A stretch of DNA of 64,000 nt from Pyronema omphalodes (lineage: Eukaryota > Ascomycota > Pezizomycetes > Pezizales > Pyronemataceae). The first letter of the stretch is position 1; every line of letters begins with the position of its first letter. The stretch lies in NCBI GenBank assembly GCA_024516155.1, contig JAJJXM010000091.1, forward strand, positions 98,289 to 162,288. The letters are read 5' to 3'. Below are positions 54,257-64,000 of this stretch, piece by piece. A program made the translations under genes and the position numbers. The notes under the pieces were generated by a model, which worked only from the letters and a program-made list of their open reading frames with translations, searched no databases and was not told where the DNA came from.

Positions 54257-54333
54257 TGATTCCCCGACTATAGAGTCTGGGAAACCAACCAGGAATTGAC
54301 CCAGGATTCAGCCTGTATCGAAGAGGGCATCGT

Positions 54334-54843
54334 TTATAGTGGCAAGGAAAATGCAATGTTCAAACTGGCCACAGTGGTAAAGAGAAAATAGACTGCAGAT
54401 TGGTATAAGGTGTTGGTTGCTGGGGAGGTAAAACTGTTGAAGGTGGTAATCACAGGTCGTTTCTTGCACCTTGGGGTGCAAACCAACACCTTAAATTTCC
54501 AAAATGGACCACTGAATGGCACATGAATATCTGCCCAGAAGATACCGCTTGCACCAGTAAATGAGTTCGAAATCATGCAATCTTCCATAGTCATGGCTAT
54601 TTGGGACCGCCGCAAATGGTGGGGAATGCCTAATAATATGCGCTGAAACCTATACAATTCTGTAATTCCTTTGCCAACAGCAGGAAAATCCTGAGTCCTT
54701 GCAGATTCCAGGAGAAAAAGGAACGCACGATGTTGGCTAATATTGCTCAAGGCAATGGGAACCCGAGGATGCCATAGTCCTCGGTTCTTCTGGTAAGCCC
54801 AACTTGGCTGTGATGAACAAATCACTGTAGGCAGGAGTGACAT
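54334..54843 (-). CDS. Uncharacterised open frame, possibly the upstream part of the preceding gene
   Basis: 169 codons on the same strand as, and 77 bp upstream of, the two-exon frame. Segments such as TEDLYRFQRILLGIPHHLRR-like basic helix (ITELYRFQRILLGIPHHLRR) and GIFWADIHVPFSGPFWKFKVLV look protein-like. No domain recognised, and no clean GT-AG pair joining the two parts was found. The two may belong together with a frameshift. Confidence 0.25.
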   Translation of the reverse strand: MSLLPTVICSSQPSWAYQKNRGLWHPRVPIALSNISQHRAFLFLLESARTQDFPAVGKGITELYRFQRILLGIPHHLRRSQIAMTMEDCMISNSFTGASGIFWADIHVPFSGPFWKFKVLVCTPRCKKRPVITTFNSFTSPATNTLYQSAVYFLFTTVASLNIAFSLPL

Positions 54844-56529
54844 CTCTTGAAAATGGTGGAAACTGATGGTCAGCTTTCACAGGCGAAAGGAAATCTTAAA
54901 GGCACCGGATGGTCCATGATTCCGCTGTCATTCGTCAGAAACTGCCTGAAAGGTAACCATTGGATTGGTCCGGATTAGGTTGGAAGCCAAGGGTAGCACG
55001 TCAGTGGCATTTTCGACAACAGCGATTCCAGAGAGACCCATTATATACATCCCAAGAACTTGCAGTTCCAGGCATTGTGAGTGCAAAATGAAATTCGATG
55101 CCCTTGGAAACCAGGGTTGGAATTGCCATCGTCAACATCTATGGGAATCACAAAAATACAAACCGTTGGTCAAAGATTACTCCCAGAGGTACCGGCAATC
55201 CCTCGCCTGCAGGGCATCCGGCCTCATAGACACCGTTGCAGTGGTAAGAGAACCCCTAAGTCGCCTGAGTCGAAACTAACGTTACAGATCACGTTGGATA
55301 TGGATTGGAGGATTTGGAGAAGTGTAGCTTTCCAATCGATATCGTCAAGAGAGAATCACTGGGGCAATTATATTGTTACACGCAGCACTCACCTCTCTCA
55401 CCTATTACCGGTCATGGTTACGTGTTCTGCTGCTCTTGAGTTCATTATTTTCTCGGCGAAGCTTCAAAAACACAACTGACTTCAACCTCCACGGCAAAAA
55501 GAAAAAAGGATTTTTGAAAAACTTCCAAATCCGAGAGAAAGAATTCTGATTGACAAGTGGGATGAACAAGTCAAGGTAATTCTGGGGCAAATTCAACCCC
55601 TCGAGTGGGTTGAAGGGACAAGCTCCTGTTTCCGGGATAAGTCAGTGATAATCAGGCTCCCGGACTACATGGCCAACACAACAAGAGCCACCAAAACGAA
55701 CCACAACACTCTCACTCCGCCGATCTAAAGGACAAGCTAATCTTGAAAAAGGGCACGCCAAAATGCCGCCGATTTGGACAGAACCCAGCGATAGCATACA
55801 AACCAAAAGCAGCGCTCAGACATGGGCTTGATACCAAGCTCACCCGGAGCTAGGACCCAAGGATGCCACCTAACAGCCTGTAAAGGGGATGGACAACACC
55901 AAAGATGAGGAACTAGGAGAAAAGAAACCTTTTGAATTGTCTGCAGCTGATTTCGATGCACACCGGATCCACCTGGCATTGGATGGAAGATGAAGTCCCG
56001 TCACTGCTCTAGAAAAGCGCAGAAGAATGGAGCGGGAAGCCCATAGGCATTGCGATCAAGGAAAACGAAGCTCTGTGGCTACGAGGATGTAAGCCCAGCT
56101 CTTGAAATGAATCGAGGAGGCAACACGGATGGTAAATATGGTGCAGGAAACACCACACAATGCCCTTGAGCGGCCAAAGAAATCACATCAGCATGACCAG
56201 AGCAGGATGGAGACTGAAAAAACAAGACGAAATGACGCCTGTATGGCAAACTTCACCGTAAACCCCAGACAAGAGTGGGCTGAATCCGACAATCATTATA
56301 ATGTGTTGCAACAGTATTGAAAACTCCTCTATAACAACCAATTCAAAGCACCAGCTTGCCGGCAAGGCCATTCACCAGTGAAGAAAATTATCGAAATCCA
56401 TGAGCAAGTTTCATCTCGAACCAAAACCCGACCCATGCGTCAAGCTTATACCTTCGCTTCAGCAGTCAAAGACCCCACACAGCGGATTTCCCTCAGAACA
56501 CCAATCCGGACCTCAAATGGAACCCAAAA
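54844..56529. other. Decayed sequence without a supported gene
   Basis: Short frames on both strands (for example 54965-55279, 55081-55479 and 55737-55979) without domains or joinable exons. Confidence 0.35.
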
Positions 56530-56967
56530 TTGCAGCACACAAATGGAGAAACATGCACACAAAATCCAACCCCCCTCCCCCCTACGAAGCAGATTGTCAT
56601 GCCATGTTCACAACAAACAGCCCTACCAGTTAGTGCAAGAGCAATGGTAGGCAAAGCCATTGACCAGGCTCTCCGATCCGCCAATGCTCCGCAGAAAATC
56701 GGTATACTAACTGTCTGACTGAATGAATCTAGCAATCCCTTCATAAACCCCCGACGAGAAACTCCTATCCCAATGCCAATCACAAATCTGCCCCTCCTGG
56801 AGAACACCGTGAAGGCCATTCCCCCTTCGTTGAAAGCCTCAAACGCAGCAGAGAGGTGGGTCAAACTAGCAATGCCTGGTCTTCCGGTTGAGGGCCTTCC
56901 GGATGATGTCCACGTCATGCCAGCTCTCCGCCTTGAAATAGAACAGATCACAAGCAACCACACCTAG
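56530..56967 (+). pseudogene. Possible LINE ORF1-like remnant
   Basis: One frame runs from 56530 to 56967 with a single TGA at 56716-56718. The order ARAMVGKAIDQALRSANAPQKIGILTV...TVKAIPPSLKASNAAERWVKLAMPGLPVEGLPDDV resembles the RNA-binding region of fungal LINE ORF1 proteins (IN.AL....AP..I......W.K....G.P). The resemblance is by pattern only; alternatives are chance or another decayed gene. Confidence 0.25.
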
Positions 56968-57891
56968 TTACACCTCTCATCCGGACACATGTTCTAACCG
57001 GAGGAAACAGGACATACTGATACTGCTCACCCTACTGTCGGAAGTAAGTGCTCAATGAGAGTTCGGGTAATGAAAGGTGCATGGGACAAAACAAAGGCAG
57101 TCAACCAAACAGCACAAACAACAGCCCCAGAAAACCTCACAATGACAACTGGTGCATAGTTCCACACCAAGTGCAGCAACCCTAGCCATTATAACCCACA
57201 CTATCAACCGAAGGACAAATTGTCTCAATACATTGATAAACACCTTGGGTCAAACTGCAGATATGTCGCTGATCCCAGAAACCATTTTACAAATACAACA
57301 TACAGAGAAAGGCACCTGATTCTACTTTCCTCCACCTCAGAAAATGCAATGGCCATTCATTCAGAATAGCAGCATACATCACATGAAATACTCAACACCT
57401 ACATGTTACACCAAGGCGCAATATCTGTGAGGATTCATATCTTCGAATCCTACAAGTCAGCATGCAAATCATCCCTACTGTCTGTTGAAGGGTACCAAAA
57501 GAGAGTGATAATCGTTTGTTCTATGTACAACTGAGCAGAGATCTGGATAGCCCAGATTTATCAGATCCAGACAAGACACAACTCTGGGAGTACAAACTCA
57601 CATCGAACTTGAGAACCGACTGTGTTGTCAGGCGTTGCAACTCGGGTGTCATAGGACATTCTCCAGAAGTCAGTCACATGATGTCACTGGCCGATCTGTG
57701 CCATGATATTGCCTGAATGACACACAAAACATATTCAGACCTCGCATATTGCACATGCGTCACTCAAAAATAAACCCAACAAATGCATCCAACTCAAGTA
57801 AAACAAAACAAGCCAAATACTTGACTTAATGTGAAATTCAATAGCAAGTAAAATGAAGCAAACAACACAATTTTCTCATATCATGGTCAAC
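56968..57891. other. Intergenic, nothing recognised
   Basis: A/C-rich sequence with only short frames. No repeat or gene could be supported. Confidence 0.4.
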
Positions 57892-58982
57892 TCAACTCAA
57901 CAACAAAATCAGTCCAATCTCCTGAATGACCTCTTGGTGCTTCACCCACTCCAGAGCTGTCGTCAGGCCATCTGCAAGGATTTTGTTCGAAGGTATGTCT
58001 TTCGAGTGGATCTGTTCAGTAGCAGATGCGTCAGGGAGTCCTTGAAAGCGAAGCTGGGGATGTCTAGTTTCGCCATTGAAATTGCCCAATTTTAGGACCA
58101 TGACGCATGCCATTCTATCATTGATGATGAGAGGTTGTGTTGACAATCATATGCAGGATGCTGATGGACATTTTGGTATGCATTGTAAAATTTCAGAGAC
58201 ACAGCTCTAAACCATTCCGTCAGGCCTTTCGGCTGTGATAGATGCAATGAGTTCAGCATCCATATTTGATTGTCCCACAAGTGTCTGTTTCTCCAATTTC
58301 CATAACACCAATATTCCACATACATAGGCAAGGTATGCAGGAGTTGATTTACCTGAGTCTTTTTTCTCAACCAAGAGGAGCATCACCATAGGCATCTATG
58401 CTAGCACGGGGGTTTCAAGTAAAAGTAACCTTGAGACTGGCTGTAGCTTGCCAGTAACGAAACAGGTTTGTTACAGCGGTCCAATGTGTGGCATTGGGAC
58501 TGGAAGAAAATCGACCAGGAGTCATAGTTGGAGATGCTTTCTCTGGTCTAGAGCCAACTGCAATATACAATCAACATCAGATGTACTTCCGATATGTAAC
58601 TTCATCAACTGTGGCGTGCTCTTGTGAGGTTCCATTCTGGGATGACCAAGATTGCTGCTCCTCCCCCGGAGGTCAAGGAACACTATTGAGCTCAATCCTT
58701 CCTCCATTGGTCTATGGCCAGGTCAACTGTTTGTCATGTTGAATTGTTCAAGTAACTAGCAATATATCCAGTGTGATTGACAAAGGCAGCCCTACTTTTG
58801 TGATTAAGTTGAGTATCAAGTCCAACATATCGACAGTGATTTCCAATTGGAATAGTGGCACCTTTAGCAGGTGCAGCATGGATCCGTTGATGAAGTGCCT
58901 TCCAGAGGGACTGAATATTCCCATTGACAGTCGAATCTTTGTATAAGCGTACCGATCGTAAGAGTAAGCTCTTCAGAAGCAT
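57892..58982 (-). pseudogene. Decayed Copia reverse transcriptase/RNase H remnant
   Basis: Reading right to left, in several frames: YVGLDTQLNHKSRAAFVNHTGYIASYL (RT connection block FLG.DI......I.Q..YI..L); a badly eroded stretch; KSTPAYLAYVCGILVLWKLEKQTLVGQSNMDAELIA (RNase H KST.GY.....G..SW.SKKQ..VA.SS.EAEY.A); and IPSNKILADGLTTALEWVKHQEVIQEIGL (the final IPT....AD.LTK.L..). Order and spacing are those of a Copia pol end. Frame breaks and stops are frequent. It is a different lineage from the Copia at 40-45 kb. Confidence 0.7.
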
Positions 58983-59552
58983 GTACAGTCATCGATTTTG
59001 GTATGGGAAATAAGAAACCTCGATACTCAAATACTCTTCATCAAATGGGTAAATTCCTTAGTGTACTGTTGAGATAGAGGTGCGGCTCCACATGTTGATA
59101 TGTTTCTCCATCGTGACAAAGTGAGGGAAGATCAGTGCGGTGCAAGTTCTGTTTCATCACTCTGTATCCTCCACCATGCAACTATTCATGAGAGTTTATC
59201 AAAAATGAGAACAAAACAAAGTCCACAGACGTGGGGTGAGAGCAAGAAGTGTCAGATTTGTGAATCCACGATTGATTGGGAGCGACAACACGGGCAGAAA
59301 GCGCAATGGCGCGAGATCAAGAGTTGGTGGGAATCCAAATACCCCAAGATAGTATGGCTTGCTGTGTAACAATTGCTTGTTATCTATATTTTCAGCTATC
59401 AAATGCGAAAGAGTCTATAGAATCAAGTGGTGCACCATTTTGCATGCGTTAAGCAATTCAACCGGCTACGTGTCTACCGAGCCCAGTAATCGTCAGCGAA
59501 CCCTTGCTATTGAATATCCCTGTTTTTAACATGCCCTGTTCCTCTGGATGAA
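58983..59552. other. Unassigned flank of the telomeric Gypsy element
   Basis: Short frames only; probably further remnants of the Copia relic at its right end. The five bases before the LTR cannot be checked for duplication because the element's other end is missing. Confidence 0.35.
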
Positions 59553-60961
59553 TGTCACACCCTATAATGTGTGAAGATAGAATTGGTATCATATATAACG
59601 CTATGGAGAATATGGCAAACTTGACAAGAGAATGAATAATTGAGTTAGTATCCCGGGCCGGAACCCCCAGAGGAGCTCCGGCTAGCCACGTCACGTGATT
59701 CGTGACTTTCCGATAGGACCTCACGAGGATCCCGGCCCGAGGCGTCGAAACTATTATTCACTGTCAGTTTGGGAGGACTCAGGACGGAGAAGGGGAAAGG
59801 AACACTTACCTCAAGGGTGTCGACTTACCCTTGAGACAACTACGAACGACGCTGATGGAGAACGAAGAAGACGACGAAAGGTCACCTCCTTATACCTGAG
59901 GAGTGTTCGGCAATACACGGCTACGATAGGGGCTGCATAGGAGCAGAAGATTCCAAGAGGATGCAGATGCGGCGCAAGGATATCATCCGGTGTTACTAGT
60001 TGGGTGATCAGTGGGGCGAGAGATAAGGCAGAGTCTAGTCAGCAAACAGGAGTGGAATGCAGGACAAGGGTCAACAGTGCATTGGCATGAGACAACGTCC
60101 AGCAGGGAACTCCACTCAGGAAACCTGTTTGATGGAACTGATATGACGCGTCCTTGGGCCTAGAGCTGCCAACTTGGAACAAAACGGCGTTTGCATCCAC
60201 ACCAGGGTGTGGCTGCGCGCAAGTGCGCGCAGGTGGGGCACATATGACATCACACAGGAATGTGATGGAGTGATCCACTCCGGTAGGGCATCAGGATGCC
60301 TTATGATGTCAGTGACCTCTACTTGCAATCGAGAGTCTCTAGGGAGATCTATGATGGCGCGACTCATACGATAAATAACTCATGCGTCATTATCACAAGA
60401 GTTCATGCATGATGCAGTCAGACGGAGTTGCCCTCCGGTGTGACTCATAACCACAGCACCTCATTGGAAGGTGTGGTAGTACGGTGAGCGATTTCAAGGA
60501 TTAATCTGACCAGGGCGAGCATTATGCAAGTGAGCAATTAATTTAATTGCGCGCTTAGCATGATGCAAGCCTCAGCACATGCGTCACAGCCTTGACTCAT
60601 GTCTTATCTCCTAAGCTCAGTTTGGCAGTTGGTTCCCCAAGGAAGGCTGGGCGAATTTGTAGACGAAGGTCTATAAAAGACCCTATGACTTCCCTCTGTC
60701 TCCTCCATCATCATCCATTGATCCTATACGCGACGATACCATATCTACACCAACGAATACCTCCGAAGACGACCCTTAAGTTTATTCGGCCTGTGATCGA
60801 TTGATTTACTTCCTAGCTTTATCTTTGGAATACCTCTATTAGTTCTTGAGAACGAAGTGTCTGTTTGTCTTGAGAACGAAGTGTTTGTCTACCCTAGGAC
60901 GAAGCACTTGGAAGGACGATCGAAAAGCCTCTGCATAGTTAGGACTGTGCCCAGGTTCACA
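59553..60961 (+). repeat. 5' LTR of the telomeric Gypsy element
   Basis: Begins TGTCACACCC and ends CCCAGGTTCACA. The ends are defined by comparison with the relics at 26,560 (start, inverted) and 27,871 (end). It contains a TATAAAA promoter box at 60672-60678 and a duplicated TTGAGAACGAAGTGT word near 60,846-60,885. Confidence 0.85.
60672..60678 (+). promoter_or_regulatory. TATA box of the LTR promoter
   Basis: TATAAAA within GGTCTATAAAAGACC, followed by a pyrimidine-rich stretch suited to transcription start (CTTCCCTCTGTCTCC), about 400 bp before the gag ATG. Confidence 0.5.
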
Positions 60962-61070
60962 CTATAAACTTAAGGCTACAAGCTACCAAGTTTATTAATC
61001 GACACGAATACGAAAAGACCCTCTTCTAGGGCAAGCCTTATCAATTTCCGAAAACACATTCTATTCAGCA

Positions 61071-63230
61071 ATGTCTTCCTTCCCCAGAATCACTGCCTCC
61101 CCGGCACCCCGCGACGATGACGACGTCTCCATGACCAATGCAGTGGAGATCTATCGCCCTCAGACATGGGACGAGCTCTCAAAGGCTGGAAAGGCAGCAC
61201 GCCAGGGGACAAGTGTTGATAGGAACCAACTTCCTGATTGGTTCATCAAGATGGTGGAGAAGATGCAAATGACAGAAAGGGATGTTCAGGGATTGATGGC
61301 AGCCCTTAGAACCGAAGGAGCAACGGTACAAGCGGATATCAATTATATGAAGTACCAATATGACGAGATGGCTAAGACAATGCAACAAGCCTACGATGTT
61401 GTGTTGCACCAAGGGAATATCGACAGAGAACTAAGCCAAACAGCTATTGTACGACTCATTCAGTCTAGCAATGAGTTTAGCTCAGATGTTTGGAATGCCA
61501 TTGGGGAATTGGCAACAGATATTCAACAGAAGCAGGCAGCCCACAACCAGGCTGCTGAACGTTTGAACATTGGTGTTAGAATCATCAATGATTACTTGAG
61601 GGATTTCTCCAACTATCAACAAGTTTGGAATATGGGAGTCGAAGGTTGGGCAGCCACAAAAAATCAGACTGACCAACAAAGGGACGAACAGATTCGTCTT
61701 TTAGCACAAGCAGAGCAGGAGCAACAACGGAAATTGCTGGAATATGAGACTCAGAGGGAGACTGAGAAGAAGGAAATCATCGACAAGGTTATTCAAAGGG
61801 TTATGGATATGAATGCGAAGAACCAACCTATCGATGCAGAATCTTTAGCTGAGGCGGTACAAGATGAACCCCGGCGGAGGACTGTCTCCCCTAGCCTTTT
61901 CAACATAGCCATGGAGACTGCCCTGCCTGCCTCAAGGATTGCCACACCACCCCCAGCAGCAGCTGGAAACGGCGGACGAGGAAATGGACCACCAAGAAGG
62001 AGAATCACCATTCCTCCTCCGGAACCCTCTGATAACGGAAACCGCAATCCCAGACAGCCTGCAGCACCCCCTCAACAGAACCAGCCCAGTGAGAATGCAG
62101 AAGTTGAAGCTACACGATTTCTGACAGCTATCATTGATAAGATTCAAGGACCTAGGGATGGCCCCAAGAGACCCAAGATGCCAGAACTCAAGGCACCACA
62201 ATACTTTTCTGGCAAGGACAAGACCCTTTACAGAGCCTGGTGGACATCGGTACAGGACTACGTTTCAACCTATGCTATGTCCTGGCCTGACGAGGATGCA
62301 CAAATCAAATGGGTTGGTAGTTTATTCACCCACAAGGCTTTGGCATGGCACCAGGAGCGTAGGAAGTCTATCCAGAAGCAGAACTTGAAGGACAATTGGG
62401 AGGCATTCTCTAGTGCCATTGAGGCAAGGTTTGAGGACAAGAGGGAAGCTCAGAAGGATGTGAAACGAATCACAGAGCTTCAATACGATGGTGATATCGA
62501 TGACTATATCACAAAATTGGAGGATTTGAACATGAGAGTTGGGGCATTGGGCCCTATGTATAGAAATGTCATATGGGAGGCCATGACCCCGGCAATTAAA
62601 AAAATGGTTTACCAGAGATATGGTGGAATTCCAAATGAAGACAGTACCCTAATCGATGCAGTAAAGGATGCTGCGCATGTTATTGAGGGATTGAATGAGG
62701 AGTTAGGATATACAAAAAAGAGAACTTTGGAAGTGCGTGGAGAACGCAAGGATAAGGGAAAGGAAAAAGAAACTGGGCATCCACGGGAGGTGCAGCAGAA
62801 GAATCAAAAGGTTAAGGATAAGGGACCAAAGAAGGAATTTGCTGGAAAAAAGGAGAAGAAATCAGAGAAGCCAGCAGTATATGCCTCAGGAAGGGAGGCT
62901 TTGCAAGGAGTGCCCCAAGCCGAAATTGACAAACATAAGAAGGACAAGGCAGACTGTTGGCGTTGTGGTCGTTCGGGACACAGAATGTATGACTGCTATG
63001 CGAAGAAGACAGTTGGGGGAACTGAATTGGCAAAGGATGGGAAGGTAGCTTCTTCAGGGAAGAGGAAGCGTGATGATGATAATAACGATGGGCATGAACA
63101 AAAGCCCAAGGAAACAAAGAAGGCCAAAACTGCAGCAGTACGGCAGGATGATGAGGATACGGAAATGCCTGATGCGCAACCCAGGATTTGGGAATTGGAG
63201 TATGAGGAAAATATTCATTCGGATTTTTAA
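61071..63230 (+). CDS. gag: Gag protein of the telomeric Gypsy element
   Basis: 719 aa, uninterrupted. Residues 1-60 are acidic. From about 60 to 270 it is strongly helical and coiled-coil-like (MVEKMQMTERDVQGLMAALR; EQEQQRKLLEYETQRETEKKE). A proline-rich hinge (290-350) follows, then the capsid-like Retrotrans_gag core (YFSGKDKTLYRAWWTSVQDY; WHQERRKSIQKQNLKDNWEAF; FEDKREAQKDVKRI) at about 375-520. After it come a basic K/E-rich region and a CCHC knuckle CWRCGRSGHRMYDC near residue 630. Forms the particle and binds RNA. The stop TAA at 63228 directly follows a run of five T at which the -1 pol frame begins. Confidence 0.9.
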   Translation: MSSFPRITASPAPRDDDDVSMTNAVEIYRPQTWDELSKAGKAARQGTSVDRNQLPDWFIKMVEKMQMTERDVQGLMAALRTEGATVQADINYMKYQYDEMAKTMQQAYDVVLHQGNIDRELSQTAIVRLIQSSNEFSSDVWNAIGELATDIQQKQAAHNQAAERLNIGVRIINDYLRDFSNYQQVWNMGVEGWAATKNQTDQQRDEQIRLLAQAEQEQQRKLLEYETQRETEKKEIIDKVIQRVMDMNAKNQPIDAESLAEAVQDEPRRRTVSPSLFNIAMETALPASRIATPPPAAAGNGGRGNGPPRRRITIPPPEPSDNGNRNPRQPAAPPQQNQPSENAEVEATRFLTAIIDKIQGPRDGPKRPKMPELKAPQYFSGKDKTLYRAWWTSVQDYVSTYAMSWPDEDAQIKWVGSLFTHKALAWHQERRKSIQKQNLKDNWEAFSSAIEARFEDKREAQKDVKRITELQYDGDIDDYITKLEDLNMRVGALGPMYRNVIWEAMTPAIKKMVYQRYGGIPNEDSTLIDAVKDAAHVIEGLNEELGYTKKRTLEVRGERKDKGKEKETGHPREVQQKNQKVKDKGPKKEFAGKKEKKSEKPAVYASGREALQGVPQAEIDKHKKDKADCWRCGRSGHRMYDCYAKKTVGGTELAKDGKVASSGKRKRDDDNNDGHEQKPKETKKAKTAAVRQDDEDTEMPDAQPRIWELEYEENIHSDF

Positions 63231-63836
63231 AGTCCTCTAGGGAGGCGTCACCCGAGGAGGAAACATATGAAGACGCAATAATTGGGAAATGTGCTGGAAC
63301 AAAAAGAAAAACAATGGACAGCCTTGAGTCGACCAGGACTAAGAGTCGACGATCAGACAATGGAGATGTAATTCCAGGAACTAGGGAATTAGCACCAACT
63401 CCTCCTCACCACGGACCGAGACCAATAATCAATATGGTTCTCAACTGGTCCAAGAATCAGCAACGCACAGTTAGAGTCCTCTTGGATACAGGCTCTACTG
63501 CTGCCCTCCTGGACAAAACATTTGTCCACAAATACAAAATCCCAACCGTCAAAAGAGACACCCCCCTCCAAATCCGCAACTTCAACAATGAAATAGTTGC
63601 TGGAGCAGGAGTTTTCTTTACGGTTCCATTCATGTTGCAGCATAAGAACCACTTTGCTGCAGAGTCATTTGAAGTCGCTCCACTAGATAGCGACTGCGAT
63701 GCTATCCTTCCATATTGGTGGATGGCTCAACATCAGCCTTGCAACCTCTGGGGAGATCAGAACCAGATCTCATTCACCTCCGCGCGTTGCAAAGAGAAGT
63801 GCACTAAGGCGCAAGCCAGTGCCTTCTCCCTCCAGG
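63227..63836 (+). CDS. pol: Pol of the telomeric Gypsy element, protease portion only (truncated)
   Basis: The frame is -1 relative to gag and open from the gag stop; first ATG at 63314. Retroviral-type aspartic protease: VRVLLDTGSTAALLDKTFV (active-site DTGS) at about 63,467-63,520, a flap-like region, then DCDAILPYWWM and a CCxxK-like SARCKEKC near the end. Telomere repeats follow in the same frame, which would add a Gly-Leu repeat tail if translated. No RT, so this copy cannot transpose on its own. Confidence 0.9.
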
Positions 63837-64000
63837 TAGGGTTAGGGTTAGGGTTAGGGTTAGGGTTAGGGTTAGGGTTAGGGTTAGGGTTAGGGTTAGG
63901 GTTAGGGTTAGGGTTAGGGTTAGGGTTAGGGTTAGGGTTAGGGTTAGGGTTAGGGTTAGGGTTAGGGTTAGGTTAGGGTTAGGGTTAGGGTTAGGGTTAG
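63837..64000 (+). repeat. Telomere, (TTAGGG)n
   Basis: About 164 bp of TTAGGG in the orientation expected for the right end of a chromosome (G-rich strand 5' to 3' toward the terminus). One irregular unit, TTAGG, lies near 63,969. The window ends within the array, so its full length is not known. Confidence 0.98.

Larger units (their letters stand above)
59553..63836 (+). mobile_element. Ty3/Gypsy retrotransposon truncated by the telomere
   Basis: A family distinct from elements A and B. It has a 5' LTR of 1,409 bp (59553-60961), a 719-codon gag, and pol in the -1 frame that breaks off after about 200 codons, inside or just after the protease. At 63,837 the sequence changes without any spacer to TTAGGG repeats. 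RT, RNase H, integrase and 3' LTR are absent. Confidence 0.9.

Noticed and set aside
63837..63976. Gly-Leu repeat protein tail read through the telomere
   Set aside because: It is simply the translation of TTAGGG repeats in the open pol frame.

Overview
This window is the right-hand end of a chromosome from a filamentous ascomycete (Pezizomycotina). The G-rich strand closes with about 27 tandem TTAGGG units running to the last base. Genes carry short (about 50-60 bp) GT-AG introns and belong to fungal families (TRI12-type efflux pump, fungal nicotianamine synthase-like enzyme, SUN-family cell-wall protein). The mobile elements are also typical of fungi (Tad-like LINE, chromovirus Gypsy, Copia, hAT, Helitron). 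I cannot name the species or class from the sequence. No tRNA, rRNA or CRISPR was seen.

Layout. Positions 1-9,700 are the gene-bearing part: the last codons of a plus-strand gene, an intron-rich TRI12-family MFS transporter (5,035-7,185) and a two-exon nicotianamine synthase-like gene (8,721-9,697). From 9.7 kb inward to the telomere almost everything is transposon or decayed sequence. An ORF1-only LINE with a poly(A) tail and 14-bp target duplication sits at 14,221-16,110. The 16-28 kb stretch is CpG-poor and holds a frameshifted SUN-family pseudogene (18.6-19.7 kb) and relics of a long LTR (26.4-27.9 kb).

Positions 28-52.3 kb are a nest of elements. A Helitron replication-protein relic (minus strand) is split by Gypsy element A (28,327-33,748, minus, TSD CTTAT). 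Next to it lies Gypsy element B of the same family (35,603-52,267, plus, TSD CGGAG). Its pol is split by a Copia element (40,298-45,740, TSD CATGG) and its 3' LTR by an apparently intact hAT transposon (48,550-51,989, TSD ACACAATC). Every one of these boundaries is supported by target-site duplications readable in the sequence.

Positions 52.3-59.5 kb are decayed sequence with a Copia RT/RNase H relic and an uncharacterised two-exon reading frame. A second, unrelated Gypsy element (LTR 59,553-60,961, gag 61,071-63,230) then runs toward the end. It is cut off inside the protease region of pol, where telomere repeats begin directly.

The strongest points for a second look are: the telomere joined to a broken retrotransposon; the Copia element with a well-formed spliceosomal intron between integrase and reverse transcriptase; the ORF1-only LINE; the Cys/His-rich third ORF of Gypsy B; and the transporter/nicotianamine synthase neighbourhood.
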